From Cupriavidus respiraculi (GTDB taxonomy: Bacteria; Pseudomonadota; Gammaproteobacteria; Burkholderiales; Burkholderiaceae): a stretch of DNA of 64,000 bases. The position numbers and the translations under genes were made by a program. Position 1 is the first letter of the stretch. Every line of letters begins with the position of its first letter. Below, one piece after another: positions 1 to 8,577 of this stretch. The notes under the pieces are model-generated. The model saw only the letters and a program-made list of their open reading frames with translations, did not search any database and was not told the DNA's origin. The DNA is taken from assembly GCF_914271545.1 (NCBI RefSeq), contig NZ_CAJZAH010000009.1:1-64000 (forward strand). Reading direction: 5' to 3'.

Positions 1-2
1 GC

Positions 3-98
3 GTCCATGTGCGCTTTGATGATTACGAAAGCCACCAGCTGTCGCCCCCGCCCCGGGCCGCGAGCCTCACGCGCGGGGCGCGGGCGGCGGTCCAGTGA
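3..98 (+). CDS. C-terminal fragment of an unidentified protein (cut by window edge)
   Basis: Reading frame 3 stays open from the window edge to a TGA at 96-98, giving a 31-residue tail that begins VHVRFDDYESHQLS. The first dozen residues look like a folded beta-strand end, and the rest is an Ala/Arg/Pro-rich tail. It lies upstream of and in the same direction as a livHM pair, so it could be the end of an ABC ATPase or another transport component, but too little is visible to assign a family. It may also be chance open frame in GC-rich DNA. Confidence 0.3.
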   Translation, partial: VHVRFDDYESHQLSPPPRAASLTRGARAAVQ

Positions 99-212
99 AT
101 TCCCGGCGCCCGTGAGCACCCGCGGCCAGCGCCCGCCGTGATCGCGCCCTTCGCGCGCGCACCGGCGGCGCGCCTCGTGGCCGCGCGCGGCGCCATCTAG
201 CTAACGGCTGCG

Positions 213-1097
213 ATGGACATCTTCGGTATTCCCCTGCCCGCCATGCTGTCCCAGCTTCTGCTGGGGCTGGTCAACGGCGCCTTCTATGCGATGCTGAGCC
301 TGGGGCTCGCCGTCATCTTCGGGCTGCTCAACGTCATCAACTTCGCGCACGGCGCGCTGTTCATGCTCGGCGCGGTGCTGGCCTGGATGGGCATGGACTA
401 CTTCGGGCTCAACTACTGGGTGATGCTCGCGCTCGCGCCGGTGATCGTCGGCCTCATCGGCGTGGTCATCGAGAAGACCATGCTGCGCTGGATCTACAAG
501 CTCGACCATATCTACGGCCTGCTGCTGACGCTGGGCATCACGCTGGTGATCGAGGGCGTGTTCCGCTCGATCTACGGCGTGTCGGGCCTGCCGTACTCCA
601 CGCCCGATGCGCTCTCCGGCGCCACCGACCTGGGCTTCATGATCCTGCCCAACTACCGCGGCTGGGTGGTGGCGGCGTCGCTGGTGGTGTGCCTGGCGAC
701 CTGGTACCTGATCGAGAAGACCAAGCTGGGCGCCTACCTGCGCGCCGGCACCGAGAACCCCAAGCTGGTCGAGGCCTTCGGCATCAACGTGCCGCTGATG
801 GTCACGCTCACCTACGGCTTCGGCGTGGCGCTGGCCGCGTTCGCCGGCGTGCTCGCGGCGCCGGTGATCCAGATCTCGCCGCTGATGGGACAGAACCTGA
901 TCATCGTGGTGTTCGCGGTGGTGGTGATCGGCGGCATGGGTTCGATCATGGGCTCGATCGTCACGGGCCTGGGCCTGGGCGTGATCGAGGGCCTGACCAA
1001 GGTGTTCTATCCGGAGGCATCGTCCACGGTGGTGTTCTTCATCATGGTCATCGTGCTGCTGCTGCGGCCGGCCGGCCTGTTCGGGAGGGAAAAGTGA
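213..1097 (+). CDS. livH: Branched-chain amino-acid type ABC transporter permease, LivH family
   Basis: The 294-residue, very hydrophobic protein is an inner-membrane permease of the LivH type, one half of the translocation channel for a hydrophobic amino acid or related substrate. Residues 8-55 carry the typical LivH start (LVNGAFYAMLSLGLAVIFGL, then NVINFAHG), and further membrane segments follow to the C-terminus, which ends RPAGLFGREK. The length is normal for the family. Its stop overlaps the start of livM (TGATG), so the two are translationally coupled. No binding protein or ATPase of this system is in the window; they probably lie upstream. The substrate cannot be read from the permease; leucine/isoleucine/valine is only the family default. 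Confidence 0.92.
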   Translation: MDIFGIPLPAMLSQLLLGLVNGAFYAMLSLGLAVIFGLLNVINFAHGALFMLGAVLAWMGMDYFGLNYWVMLALAPVIVGLIGVVIEKTMLRWIYKLDHIYGLLLTLGITLVIEGVFRSIYGVSGLPYSTPDALSGATDLGFMILPNYRGWVVAASLVVCLATWYLIEKTKLGAYLRAGTENPKLVEAFGINVPLMVTLTYGFGVALAAFAGVLAAPVIQISPLMGQNLIIVVFAVVVIGGMGSIMGSIVTGLGLGVIEGLTKVFYPEASSTVVFFIMVIVLLLRPAGLFGREK

Positions 1098-2137
1098 TGG
1101 ACGGACAATCCGTGGTCGGGATCAGGCCGGATGCGGCCAAAGGGGAACGAGGCGTGCGCAAGACCGTGCCTGTCGTGTTTTACGGCCTGCTGCTGGCCGG
1201 CCTGCTGGCCGCGCCGTGGATCGGCCTGTATCCGGTGTTCGTGCTCAAGGTGCTGTGCTTTGCGCTGTTCGCCTGTGCCTTCAACCTGCTGATCGGCTAT
1301 ACCGGCCTGCTCTCGTTCGGCCACGCGGCCTTCTTCGGCGGCGCGGGCTACGCGGCCGGCCATGCGATGAAGGTGTGGGGCGTGACGCCGGAGGTCGGCC
1401 TGATCCTGGGCACCGTCACCGGCGCGGCGATCGGCTATGTGGTGGGCGCGCTGGCCATCCGGCGCCAGGGCATCTACTTCTCGATGATCACGCTGGCGCT
1501 GGCGCAGATGCTGTTCTTCATCTGCCTGCAGGCGCCGTTCACCGGCGGCGAGGACGGCCTGCAGGGCATTCCGCGCGGCAATCTGTTCGGCGTGATCTCG
1601 CTGGCGGACGACACCACGCTGTACTACGTGGCGCTGGCCATCATCGTGGCGGCCTTCGCGCTGATCGTGCGCACCGTGCATTCGCCGTTCGGCCAGATCC
1701 TGAAGGCCATCAAGGAAAACGAGCCGCGCGCGGTGTCGCTGGGCTACGATACCGACCGCTTCAAGCTGATGGCGTTCGTGCTGTCCGCCGCGCTGTCCGG
1801 CCTGGCCGGCGCCATCAAGGCGCTGGTGCTGGGCTTCGAGACGCTGACCGACGTGCACTGGTCGATGTCCGGCACCGTGATCCTGATGACGCTGGTGGGT
1901 GGACTGGGTACGCTGTCCGGTCCGATCGTCGGCGCCTTCGTGGTGGTCGCGCTGGAGAACAAGCTGGGCGACATCGGCTCCTTCCTTGCCTCGGCCACCG
2001 GCGTGGAGTGGTTCAACTCGCTGGGCGAGTCGGTGTCGATGGTGACCGGCATCATCTTCGTGATCTGCGTGCTGACGTTCCGCCGCGGCATCATGGGCGA
2101 GTTGCAGGCGCGCTTCGGGGCAGGGCGGGACCGCTGA
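1097..2137 (+). CDS. livM: Branched-chain amino-acid type ABC transporter permease, LivM family
   Basis: This 346-residue partner permease starts at the ATG that overlaps the livH stop, behind a GGGAGGG ribosome-binding site. After a roughly 24-residue polar leader come about eight to ten membrane segments. The conserved LivM landmarks are FNLLIGYTGLLSFGHAAFFG near residue 65, IRRQGIYFSMITLALAQ near 120, and the cytoplasmic loop SPFGQILKAIKENEPRAVSLGYD that contacts the ATPase. The C-terminal end (FRRGIMGELQARFG) is typical. With LivH it would form the transmembrane channel of an ABC importer. A GTG at 1156 would give a shorter protein, but the coupled ATG with its ribosome-binding site is preferred. 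Confidence 0.92.
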   Translation: MDGQSVVGIRPDAAKGERGVRKTVPVVFYGLLLAGLLAAPWIGLYPVFVLKVLCFALFACAFNLLIGYTGLLSFGHAAFFGGAGYAAGHAMKVWGVTPEVGLILGTVTGAAIGYVVGALAIRRQGIYFSMITLALAQMLFFICLQAPFTGGEDGLQGIPRGNLFGVISLADDTTLYYVALAIIVAAFALIVRTVHSPFGQILKAIKENEPRAVSLGYDTDRFKLMAFVLSAALSGLAGAIKALVLGFETLTDVHWSMSGTVILMTLVGGLGTLSGPIVGAFVVVALENKLGDIGSFLASATGVEWFNSLGESVSMVTGIIFVICVLTFRRGIMGELQARFGAGRDR

Positions 2138-2194
2138 TCCGCCAGGTGGCGCACGATGCGTGACGGTGCATCGTGAGGTGATGTAAAGCAGACA

Positions 2195-2236
2195 TGCCCG
2201 ATTTTGGGGCTAGGGTTTTTTCTAGCTTGTTGGGCA
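2195..2236 (+). other. Inverted repeats (possible hairpin) after livM
   Basis: Two nested inverted repeats are visible: TGCCC (2195-2199) with GGGCA (2232-2236) outside, and GCTAG (2209-2213) with CTAGC (2222-2226) inside, whose 8-base loop is rich in T. It could be a weak end signal for livHM or an operator for the candidate promoter that begins inside it. It is not a classical terminator because the T-run is in the loop, not after the stem. Confidence 0.35.
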
Positions 2237-2255
2237 CGCACCGCTTCGTTACATT
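2227..2255 (+). promoter_or_regulatory. Candidate sigma70 promoter for a short transcript
   Basis: TTGTTG (2227-2232) and TACATT (2250-2255) are separated by 17 bases, which is the ideal spacing. The expected start is near 2262. No gene begins for 400 bases, and a strong terminator lies about 85-120 bases downstream, so this would drive a short RNA. Confidence 0.4.
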
Positions 2256-2261
2256 GGAGTC

Positions 2262-2385
2262 ACGGTTTTCGCAGGGTAAATAGAGGCGGAAGCGAGGAGA
2301 CGACAGGCGCGCGCCCGCGGATGAGGCTGCTGCGTTTATAAAATAAAAGGCGTTGCCGGGTGATCCTCGGCAACGCCTTTTTCAT
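2262..2385 (+). ncRNA. Candidate small RNA or leader attenuator of about 124 nt
   Basis: The stretch between the candidate promoter and the strong terminator holds no sizeable reading frame. It contains several GGA triplets (in TTGGAGT, GCGGAAGC, GAGGAG and GCGGATGAGG), the kind of motif bound by CsrA/RsmA proteins. It also contains a six-codon frame (ATG at 2321, MRLLRL, stop at 2339-2341) that ends five bases before the terminator stem. It could therefore be a free small RNA or an attenuator of the GNAT-like gene downstream. Neither reading is proved. In total 2138-2661 (524 bases) has no protein gene. Confidence 0.35.
2346..2385 (+). terminator. Strong rho-independent terminator
   Basis: The 13-base arm AAAGGCGTTGCCG (2346-2358) pairs perfectly with CGGCAACGCCTTT (2368-2380) around a 9-base loop and is followed by a T-rich tail (TTTTTC). 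Confidence 0.85.
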
Positions 2386-2661
2386 TGTGGCGGCCGTTTT
2401 TCAAAACACTCGGCGCTGGCAGTGATGAGCGGTCAGCTCTGCTTCCCCCAGCGGGAGAGGCGCCGGCCAGGGTAAATGGTGGCCGAAGGCAAGGCGTTGC
2501 ACCTGCCTGGTGGTTTAACGGCAAGCATGCACAAGCCTTGAGCGTTTGCGCCTCTGCTGGCCGTCGCCCTCAACCCGGCCGCCCTCCCGCCGGCGGGAGC
2601 GGGAGCACCCAGTCGGCGCTCCCTGCGCGCATGCGACAATCCCGCCACCTTGCGAGACGCC

Positions 2662-3138
2662 ATGCTCCCCGCCGCTTCTTCCATTCCCGCCTCCGACTCT
2701 TTCGCCATCCGCATCGCCACGCGCGCCGACGCCGCCGGGCTGGCGGACTGGCTGCACGCGCACTGGCCGCTGCCCGAGCTGGCCGCGCGCGGACGGCGCG
2801 CCATGCTGGAGCGCCTGCTGGCGCGGCCCGAGCTGGGCGCCTGCGTGGTCGCCGAAGCCGCCGGACGCCCGCGGGCCTGCCTGCCGGCGCTGCTGTCACC
2901 GCATCTTGGTCTGCACGGACTGGTGGCGCAGGCGAGCGAGTGGTGGGAAGCCGGTACGCCCGCTTCCGGTGCGTACTTCGACGCCTGCCTGGCCGCGCTG
3001 GCCGAGTGGTGCGCGGCGCATGGCGTCCGCCATCTGCTGTTGGCACCCGGCCTGCCCGTCGCGCCCGCCCGCCGGCGCCGCCATGCCTCGGGCCTCTGGC
3101 ATATCGGGATCGAACCCGGTGCCAAGTCGCTCGGCTAG
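2662..3138 (+). CDS. GNAT-like N-acetyltransferase or hypothetical protein
   Basis: This is a 158-residue protein. Residues 12-27 (FAIRIATRADAAGLAD) resemble the first strand and helix of GNAT acetyltransferases, and a later HLLLAPGLPVAP segment would fit a core beta strand. The usual acetyl-CoA loop (Q/R-x-x-G-x-G/A) is not seen, so it may be a divergent or inactive member. The ATG at 2662 is chosen; an in-frame TTG at 2650 is possible. It stands alone between a terminator and the second transport cluster. The family call is tentative, and substrate unknown. Confidence 0.55.
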   Translation: MLPAASSIPASDSFAIRIATRADAAGLADWLHAHWPLPELAARGRRAMLERLLARPELGACVVAEAAGRPRACLPALLSPHLGLHGLVAQASEWWEAGTPASGAYFDACLAALAEWCAAHGVRHLLLAPGLPVAPARRRRHASGLWHIGIEPGAKSLG

Positions 3139-3225
3139 CGTGCCGGCACGCCAACGGCGGCGTGCCGATGCGGGTTAATCCTGCCTTTTCCGCCCCAACC
3201 CCTGTGTTAGACTCGATCCGCATTC

Positions 3226-3241
3226 CCGACCGATCGGTCGG
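3226..3241. promoter_or_regulatory. Perfect 16-bp palindrome, TetR-type operator candidate
   Basis: CCGACCGATCGGTCGG is a perfect dyad located 195 bases before the binding-protein start. An extended -10-like sequence (TGTGTTAGACT, -10 TAGACT at about 3208-3213) lies just upstream, so a bound repressor would sit near the start of transcription. The shape (two GACCG/CGGTC half-sites) is what TetR-family repressors of aromatic, fatty-acid or amino-acid catabolism often recognise. No tetR gene is in the window. Confidence 0.5.
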
Positions 3242-3435
3242 TGAATAACGCCTGCTGGGCGCCGTCGGCGTCCGAGCGGGCACGCCGGCGCGGCTCGCGC
3301 GGACGGGAAAATCGGTATCGGCGGGGCACCAGCGTTGTGCTCCGAGCGGCGCGGCCACAGGCCTGCCGCGATGAAGAGGCGTCGGCGGCGCATGCCGCGG
3401 AGCGTCTTTCGTTTGCAGCCATCGAAGGAGACACG

Positions 3436-4587
3436 ATGAAATTCACGCGCGCCAGCCTGCTGGCCATTGCCGCGGGCAGCCTCTTTGCAGGCGCAGCGAG
3501 CGCTCAGGTCAAGGTCGGGGTCACGGTATCGGCCACGGGTCCGGCGGCCTCGCTGGGCATCCCCGAGAAGAACACCTTCTCGCTGCTGCCCAAGGAGATC
3601 GGCGGCAAGAAGGTCGAGTACATCGTGCTCGACGACGCCTCGGACACCACCACCGCGGTCAAGAACACGCGCAAGATGATCAGCGAGGACAAGGTGGACG
3701 TGGTGGTGGGCTCCACCGTGACGCCGAACTCGCTCGCCATGGTCGATATCGCCGCGGAGAGCGAGACGCCAATGATCACCATGGCCGCCTCGGCCCGCAT
3801 CATCGAGCCGATGGACGCCAAGCGCGCGTGGGTCTTCAAGACGCCGCAGAACGACTCGCACATGGCGACCGCGATCTCCGAACACATGGGCAACAACAAT
3901 GTGAAGACGGTCGCGTTCATCGGCTTCGCCGACGCCTATGGCGAAAGCTGGTCGCAGGAGTTCGGCAAGGTGGCCGACGTGCGCAAGATCAAGGTCGTGG
4001 CGAGCGAACGCTTCGCCCGCACCGATGCGTCGGTGACCGGCCAGATCCTGAAGATCATGGCGTCCAACCCGGATGCCGTGCTGATCGCCGGTTCGGGCAC
4101 GCCCGCCGCGCTGCCCGCCAAGACGCTGAAGGAGCGCGGCTACAAGGGCAAGATCTACCAGACCCACGGCGTGGCCAATGCCGACTTCCTGCGCGTGTGC
4201 GGCAAGGACTGCGAAGGCACGCTGCTGCCGGCCGGCCCGCTGCTGGTGGCCGAGCAACTGCCGGACAGCAATCCGGTCAAGAAGCCCGCGCTTTCCTACA
4301 AGACCGCCTACGAGAAGGCGTTCGGCGGTCAGGTCTCCACCTTCGGCGGCCATGCCTGGGACGCCGGCCTGCTGCTGCAGCGGGCCATTCCGGAGGCGCT
4401 GAAGAAGGGCGAGCCCGGCACCAAGGAATTCCGCAAGGCGCTGCGCGATGCGCTGGAGAACACCAAGGAGCTCCCGGTGTCGCACGGCATCATGACGATG
4501 AGCCCGACCGACCACCTCGGCCTGGACCAGCGCTCGCGCGTGATGGTGCAGATCGCCGACGGCAAGTGGAAGCTGCAGACCAAGTAG
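3436..4587 (+). CDS. ABC transporter substrate-binding protein (LivJ/LivK-like, periplasmic)
   Basis: The 383-residue protein starts at an ATG 5 bases after AAGGAG and has a Sec signal peptide (MKFTRASLLAIAAGSLFAGAA, cleavage near ASA-Q). The mature part is a type I periplasmic binding protein: VKVGVTVSATGPAASLG begins the first lobe, the VLDDASDTTTAVKNTRK and VVVGSTVTPNSLAMV segments line the cleft, and KTVAFIGFADAYGESW begins the second lobe. It would deliver a hydrophobic amino acid or an aromatic/short-chain acid to the transporter encoded at 4896-8502. A terminator separates it from those genes, so it can be made in excess of them. Related family members have diverse substrates, so the ligand is unknown. 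Confidence 0.9.
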   Translation: MKFTRASLLAIAAGSLFAGAASAQVKVGVTVSATGPAASLGIPEKNTFSLLPKEIGGKKVEYIVLDDASDTTTAVKNTRKMISEDKVDVVVGSTVTPNSLAMVDIAAESETPMITMAASARIIEPMDAKRAWVFKTPQNDSHMATAISEHMGNNNVKTVAFIGFADAYGESWSQEFGKVADVRKIKVVASERFARTDASVTGQILKIMASNPDAVLIAGSGTPAALPAKTLKERGYKGKIYQTHGVANADFLRVCGKDCEGTLLPAGPLLVAEQLPDSNPVKKPALSYKTAYEKAFGGQVSTFGGHAWDAGLLLQRAIPEALKKGEPGTKEFRKALRDALENTKELPVSHGIMTMSPTDHLGLDQRSRVMVQIADGKWKLQTK

Positions 4588-4607
4588 GTCGCGCAGCCGG
4601 CCGCCAG

Positions 4608-4636
4608 GGCGCATGCATAGCCATGCGCCTTTTTTA
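4608..4636 (+). terminator. Rho-independent terminator after the binding-protein gene
   Basis: GGCGCATG (4608-4615) pairs perfectly with CATGCGCC (4622-4629), followed by seven T. It would end most transcripts after the binding protein. In the rest of the 308-base gap (4637-4895) there is only a modest AT-rich patch near 4775-4795 (GGTGTTTACTATTTCG) that could hold a promoter for the permease genes; nothing else was seen. Confidence 0.8.
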
Positions 4637-4895
4637 TTGGCGTCTCGCGCATGCGCGCACCGGGCGGGGGGCGACCGAAACGCTGGTCAGCCTCGCCGCC
4701 TGCCGCTATGCTCGCCCGAACCCCGGATGCGGCGCCGCGTCATCCTAGGGTTCGCCAGTATTTCCGCTATGCGTAAGGTGTTTACTATTTCGTAACGCGC
4801 GCCTCGGGCCCAGGGCGCCGCGCCGGCCGCCACGCGGCCACGGCCAGACCTGCGCCGCAACGGCGGCAGGCAGCATTCAACAAGACGGGGAGACC

Positions 4896-5948
4896 ATGGA
4901 CCTCTCGATTGCCGCCATCCTGGCGCAGGACGGGATCACTTCGGGCGCGATCTACGCGCTGCTGGCGCTGGCGCTGGTATTGGTGTTTTCGGTGACGCGG
5001 GTCATCTTCATTCCGCAAGGCGAGTTCGTCGCCTTCGGCGCGCTGACGCTGGCGGCCATCCAGGCCGGCCACGCGCCCAAGACGTCGTGGCTGCTGCTGG
5101 CCATGGGCGTGCTTACCTTCGTGTACGAGCTCGTGACCGTCATGCGCAGCAGCGAGCTGCGCCGCACCGCCGGCGCGCGCACCGCGGTGCTGGCCGGCAA
5201 ATACCTGCTGTTTCCGTTCGCGGTGCACTGGCTGACGCAGTCTTACGGCGCGCAGCCGATGCCGATGCTGGCGCAGATCGCGCTGACCCTGCTGATCGTC
5301 ATTCCGCTCGGCCCCATGCTGTACCGGCTGGCCTACCAGCCGCTGGCCGAGGCCAGCACGCTGGTGCTGCTGATCGTCTCGGTCGGCGTGCATTTCGCGC
5401 TGGTGGGGCTGGGGCTGGTGATGTTCGGCGCCGAAGGCTCGCGCACCACGCCGTTCTCCGACGCGCGCTTCGAGGTCGGCGCGCTGACCGTCTCGGGCCA
5501 GAGCCTGTGGATCGTGGGCGTGTCCGGCCTGCTGATCGCGGGTCTGTATTTCTACTTCGAGCGCACGATCGCCGGCAAGGCGCTGCGCGCGACCGCGGTG
5601 AACCGGCTGGGCGCGCGCCTGGTCGGCATCGGCACCACGCAGGCCGGGCGCCTGTCGTTCACGCTGGCGGCCGCCATGGGGGCGCTGTGCGGGATCCTGA
5701 TCGCGCCGCTGACCACCGTGTACTACGAGTCGGGCTTCCTGATCGGCCTGAAGGGCTTCGTCGGCGCCATCGTCGGCGGGCTGGCCAGCTATCCGGTTGC
5801 CGCCGCCGGCGCGCTGCTGGTGGGACTGCTGGAGTCGTACTCCTCGTTCTGGGCCAGCGCCTTCAAGGAGGTGATTGTGTTCACCCTGATCATTCCGGTG
5901 CTGCTGTGGCGTTCGCTGACCAGCAAGCACGTGGAAGACGAAGAATAA
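4896..5948 (+). CDS. livH: Branched-chain amino-acid type ABC transporter permease, LivH family (second set)
   Basis: The 350-residue membrane protein starts behind GGGGAGA. Residues 14-48 ([20 protein letters not shown], then [16 protein letters not shown]) are the LivH signature, and the C-terminal [33 protein letters not shown] is the conserved end of these permeases. It is about 55 residues longer than the livH at 213; the extra length lies around residues 60-130. It is followed after 22 bases by the LivM-LivG fusion and then livF, so these three genes form an operon-like unit with the binding protein upstream. Confidence 0.9.
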   Translation: MDLSIAAILAQDGITSGAIYALLALALVLVFSVTRVIFIPQGEFVAFGALTLAAIQAGHAPKTSWLLLAMGVLTFVYELVTVMRSSELRRTAGARTAVLAGKYLLFPFAVHWLTQSYGAQPMPMLAQIALTLLIVIPLGPMLYRLAYQPLAEASTLVLLIVSVGVHFALVGLGLVMFGAEGSRTTPFSDARFEVGALTVSGQSLWIVGVSGLLIAGLYFYFERTIAGKALRATAVNRLGARLVGIGTTQAGRLSFTLAAAMGALCGILIAPLTTVYYESGFLIGLKGFVGAIVGGLASYPVAAAGALLVGLLESYSSFWASAFKEVIVFTLIIPVLLWRSLTSKHVEDEE

Positions 5949-5970
5949 GAGACGGGGATAGGACCAAACG

Positions 5971-7749
5971 ATGAACAAGAACCGCATTCTGTCGCTGGCC
6001 TTCGTCGCCATCGTCGCGCTGCTGCCGGTGCTGCCGACGCCGGAATTCTGGATCACGCTGGGCAACTACATCGGCCTGTACAGCATCGTGGCGATCGGCC
6101 TGGTGCTGCTGACCGGCGTGGGCGGCATGACCTCGTTCGGCCAGGCCGCGTTCGTGGGCCTGGGCGCCTACAGCACCGCGTACCTGACCACGCAGTTCGG
6201 CCTGTCGCCCTGGTTCGGCCTGGTGGTCGGGCTCGCCATCACGGTCGTGTCCGCCTATGTGATCGGGCTGATCACCATGCGCATGTCCGGACACTACCTG
6301 CCGCTGGCCACCATCGCGTGGGGCCTGTCGCTGTTCTTCCTGTTCGGCAACCTCGAATTTCTCGGCAAGTACGACGGCATCAACGGCATCCCGGTGCTGC
6401 AGTTCTTCGGCATCGAGCTGGTGTCGGGGCGCGCCATGTTCTACCTGATCTGGGCCGTGGTGCTGCTGTCGGTGCTGGCCATGCACAACCTGCTGAACTC
6501 GCGTCCGGGGCGCGCCATCCGCGCCCTCAAGGGCGGCGGCGTGATGGCCGAGGCGATGGGCGTGAACACGGCCTGGATGAAGGTGGTGATCTTCGTCGTC
6601 GCCGCGGTGCTGGCGTGCGTGTCGGGCTTTCTGTACGCGCACCTGCAACGCGCGGTGAACCCGACGCCGTTCGGGCTCAACTACGGCATCGAGTATCTGT
6701 TCATGGCCGTGGTCGGCGGCGTGGGCCATGTGTGGGGCGCGGTGCTCGGCGCGGGCGTTCTGACGATCCTGAAGGACGTGCTGCAGGGGCTGCTGCCGAA
6801 GCTGCTCGGCGCCAACGGCAACTTCGAGATCATCGTGTTCGGCGTGCTGCTGGTGCTGCTGCTGCAGTACGCGCGCGAGGGCATGTGGCCGTTCGTCAAG
6901 CGCCTGTTCCCGAGCGGGCCGCCGGTGCGCGCGCCGCAGGACGCGCCCGCGCTGCCGGTGCGCCGCAAGCCGCAGGCTGGCGAGCTGGTGCTGGACGTGC
7001 GTGCCGCGCGCAAGGAGTTCGGCGGGCTGGTGGCGGTCAACGACGTGAGCTTCCAGGTGAACGCCGGCGAGATCGTCGGGCTGATCGGGCCCAACGGCGC
7101 CGGCAAGTCCACGACGTTCAACCTGGTCACCGGCGTGCTGCCGGTCACGCGCGGCGAGGTGCGCTACTGCGGCGAGGTCATCTCGGGCCTGCCGTCGCGC
7201 GAGATCGTCAAGCGCGGCATTGGCCGCACGTTCCAGCACGTGCATCTGCTGCCGACCATGACGGTGCTGGAGAACGTGGCCATCGGCGCCCATCTGCGCG
7301 GCGACTATCGCCCGCAGGGCGGCGTGTCGGCCGCGATCCTGCGCATGAACCGCGTCGAGGAACAGAAGCTGCTGTTCGAGGCGCGGCGGCAGCTCGAGCG
7401 CGTGGGGCTGGCCGACTGCATGTACATGGAAGCGGGCAGCCTCGCGCTGGGCCAGCAGCGCATCCTCGAGATCGCCCGCGCGCTGTGCTGCGATCCCGCG
7501 CTGCTGCTGCTGGACGAGCCGGCCGCGGGCCTGCGCTACAAGGAGAAGCAGGCGCTGGCCGACCTGCTGCGCAAGCTCAAGGGCGAGGGCATGAGCGTGC
7601 TGCTGGTGGAGCACGACATGGACTTCGTGATGAACCTGACCGACCGCCTGGTGGTGATGGAATTCGGCACGCGCATCGCCGAGGGCGTGCCCGAGGACGT
7701 GCAGAAGAACCCCGCGGTGCTCGAAGCCTATCTGGGCGGTGTGGAGTAA
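5971..7749 (+). CDS. Fused LivM permease and LivG ATPase of a branched-chain amino-acid type ABC transporter
   Basis: This 592-residue protein joins two subunits that are usually separate. Residues 1 to about 310 are a LivM permease ([20 protein letters not shown] near 45, the cytoplasmic loop [22 protein letters not shown] near 175). After a Pro/Arg-rich linker, residues from about 335 are a LivG ATPase: Walker [10 protein letters not shown] near 373, a signature motif in the form LALGQQR instead of LSGGQ, Walker B LLLLDEP, and the His-loop VEHDM. The end (AYLGGVE) is typical of LivG. The fusion fixes one ATPase to one permease. The upstream LivH and downstream LivF complete the importer. 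No frame break is seen at the junction. Confidence 0.9.
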   Translation: MNKNRILSLAFVAIVALLPVLPTPEFWITLGNYIGLYSIVAIGLVLLTGVGGMTSFGQAAFVGLGAYSTAYLTTQFGLSPWFGLVVGLAITVVSAYVIGLITMRMSGHYLPLATIAWGLSLFFLFGNLEFLGKYDGINGIPVLQFFGIELVSGRAMFYLIWAVVLLSVLAMHNLLNSRPGRAIRALKGGGVMAEAMGVNTAWMKVVIFVVAAVLACVSGFLYAHLQRAVNPTPFGLNYGIEYLFMAVVGGVGHVWGAVLGAGVLTILKDVLQGLLPKLLGANGNFEIIVFGVLLVLLLQYAREGMWPFVKRLFPSGPPVRAPQDAPALPVRRKPQAGELVLDVRAARKEFGGLVAVNDVSFQVNAGEIVGLIGPNGAGKSTTFNLVTGVLPVTRGEVRYCGEVISGLPSREIVKRGIGRTFQHVHLLPTMTVLENVAIGAHLRGDYRPQGGVSAAILRMNRVEEQKLLFEARRQLERVGLADCMYMEAGSLALGQQRILEIARALCCDPALLLLDEPAAGLRYKEKQALADLLRKLKGEGMSVLLVEHDMDFVMNLTDRLVVMEFGTRIAEGVPEDVQKNPAVLEAYLGGVE

Positions 7750-7758
7750 GGAAGCGAG

Positions 7759-8502
7759 ATGAGCCTGATCCTGGAAGTGAAGGACCTCCACGTGCGCTAC
7801 GGCAAGGTGGAAGCGGTGCACGGCGCGAGCCTCAAGGTGGAGGCCGGCAAGATCGTCACGGTGATCGGCCCCAATGGCGCGGGCAAGTCCACCATGCTCA
7901 ACGCCATCATGGGCGCGCTGCCGGTCAGCGGCTCGGCCTGCGGCGCGGTCAGCTATCTCGGCCACGACATGGCCGGCGTCCCGGTCGAAGGGCGCGTCGC
8001 GCGCGGCATGTGCCTCGTGCCGGAAAAGCGCGAGCTGTTTGCGTCGATGACGGTGGAGGACAACCTGGTGCTCGGCGCCTACCGCCGCAAGCGGGCCGGC
8101 GAGAAGAACTTCCTGGACCAGATGGAGGTGGTGTACGGGCTCTTTCCCCGGCTGAAGGAGCGCGCGCGCCAGGAGGCGGGCACGCTGTCCGGCGGCGAGC
8201 GCCAGATGCTGGCGGTGGGCCGCGCGCTGATGGCCAAGCCGCAGTTGCTGATGCTGGACGAGCCCAGCCTCGGGCTGGCGCCGCTGATCGTCAAGGAGAT
8301 CTTCCACATCATCAACGACCTGCGCCGCACCGGCGTGGCGACGCTGCTGATCGAGCAGAACGCGCGCGCCGCGCTGCAGGTGGCCGACTATGGCTATGTG
8401 ATCGAGACGGGCGACATGGCGATGGAAGGACCGGCGGCGGAGTTGGCGGCCAATCCGAAGGTGATCGAGACCTATCTGGGACTGGCGAAAAAAGCGGCAT
8501 AG
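7759..8502 (+). CDS. livF: ABC transporter ATP-binding protein, LivF family
   Basis: The 247-residue ATPase is the second nucleotide-binding subunit of the importer. It has Walker [10 protein letters not shown] near residue 37, the full signature LSGGERQ near 149, Walker [12 protein letters not shown] near 170, and an IEQNARAAL His-loop region (Q in place of H, as is normal for LivF). The C-terminus [11 protein letters not shown] is typical. It begins nine bases after the LivMG stop behind AAGGAAG, so the genes are co-transcribed. Confidence 0.93.
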   Translation: MSLILEVKDLHVRYGKVEAVHGASLKVEAGKIVTVIGPNGAGKSTMLNAIMGALPVSGSACGAVSYLGHDMAGVPVEGRVARGMCLVPEKRELFASMTVEDNLVLGAYRRKRAGEKNFLDQMEVVYGLFPRLKERARQEAGTLSGGERQMLAVGRALMAKPQLLMLDEPSLGLAPLIVKEIFHIINDLRRTGVATLLIEQNARAALQVADYGYVIETGDMAMEGPAAELAANPKVIETYLGLAKKAA

Positions 8503-8524
8503 CCTACGATGCACGGGATGAATG

Positions 8525-8550
8525 ACGGTGCTCCCTGGGGCGCCGTTTTC
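8525..8550 (+). terminator. Terminator after livF
   Basis: ACGGTGCTCC pairs with GGGGCGCCGT (ten pairs, two of them G-U) and is followed by TTTTC. It separates livF from the convergent lysR gene. Confidence 0.65.
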
Positions 8551-8577
8551 ATTCCTCCGTAAGATGCTTCCGCTGTC

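Noticed and set aside
2385-3248. Overlapping long frames around the GNAT-like gene on both strands
   Set aside because: Only the 2662-3138 frame has a recognisable fold-like start; the others are Arg/Pro/Ala-rich shadows.
5890-8514. Minus-strand open frame of 874 codons opposite the LivMG and LivF genes
   Set aside because: It is rich in Arg, His and Gln with no domain, and lies exactly opposite well-identified genes. Such antisense frames arise from the codon bias of GC-rich DNA.
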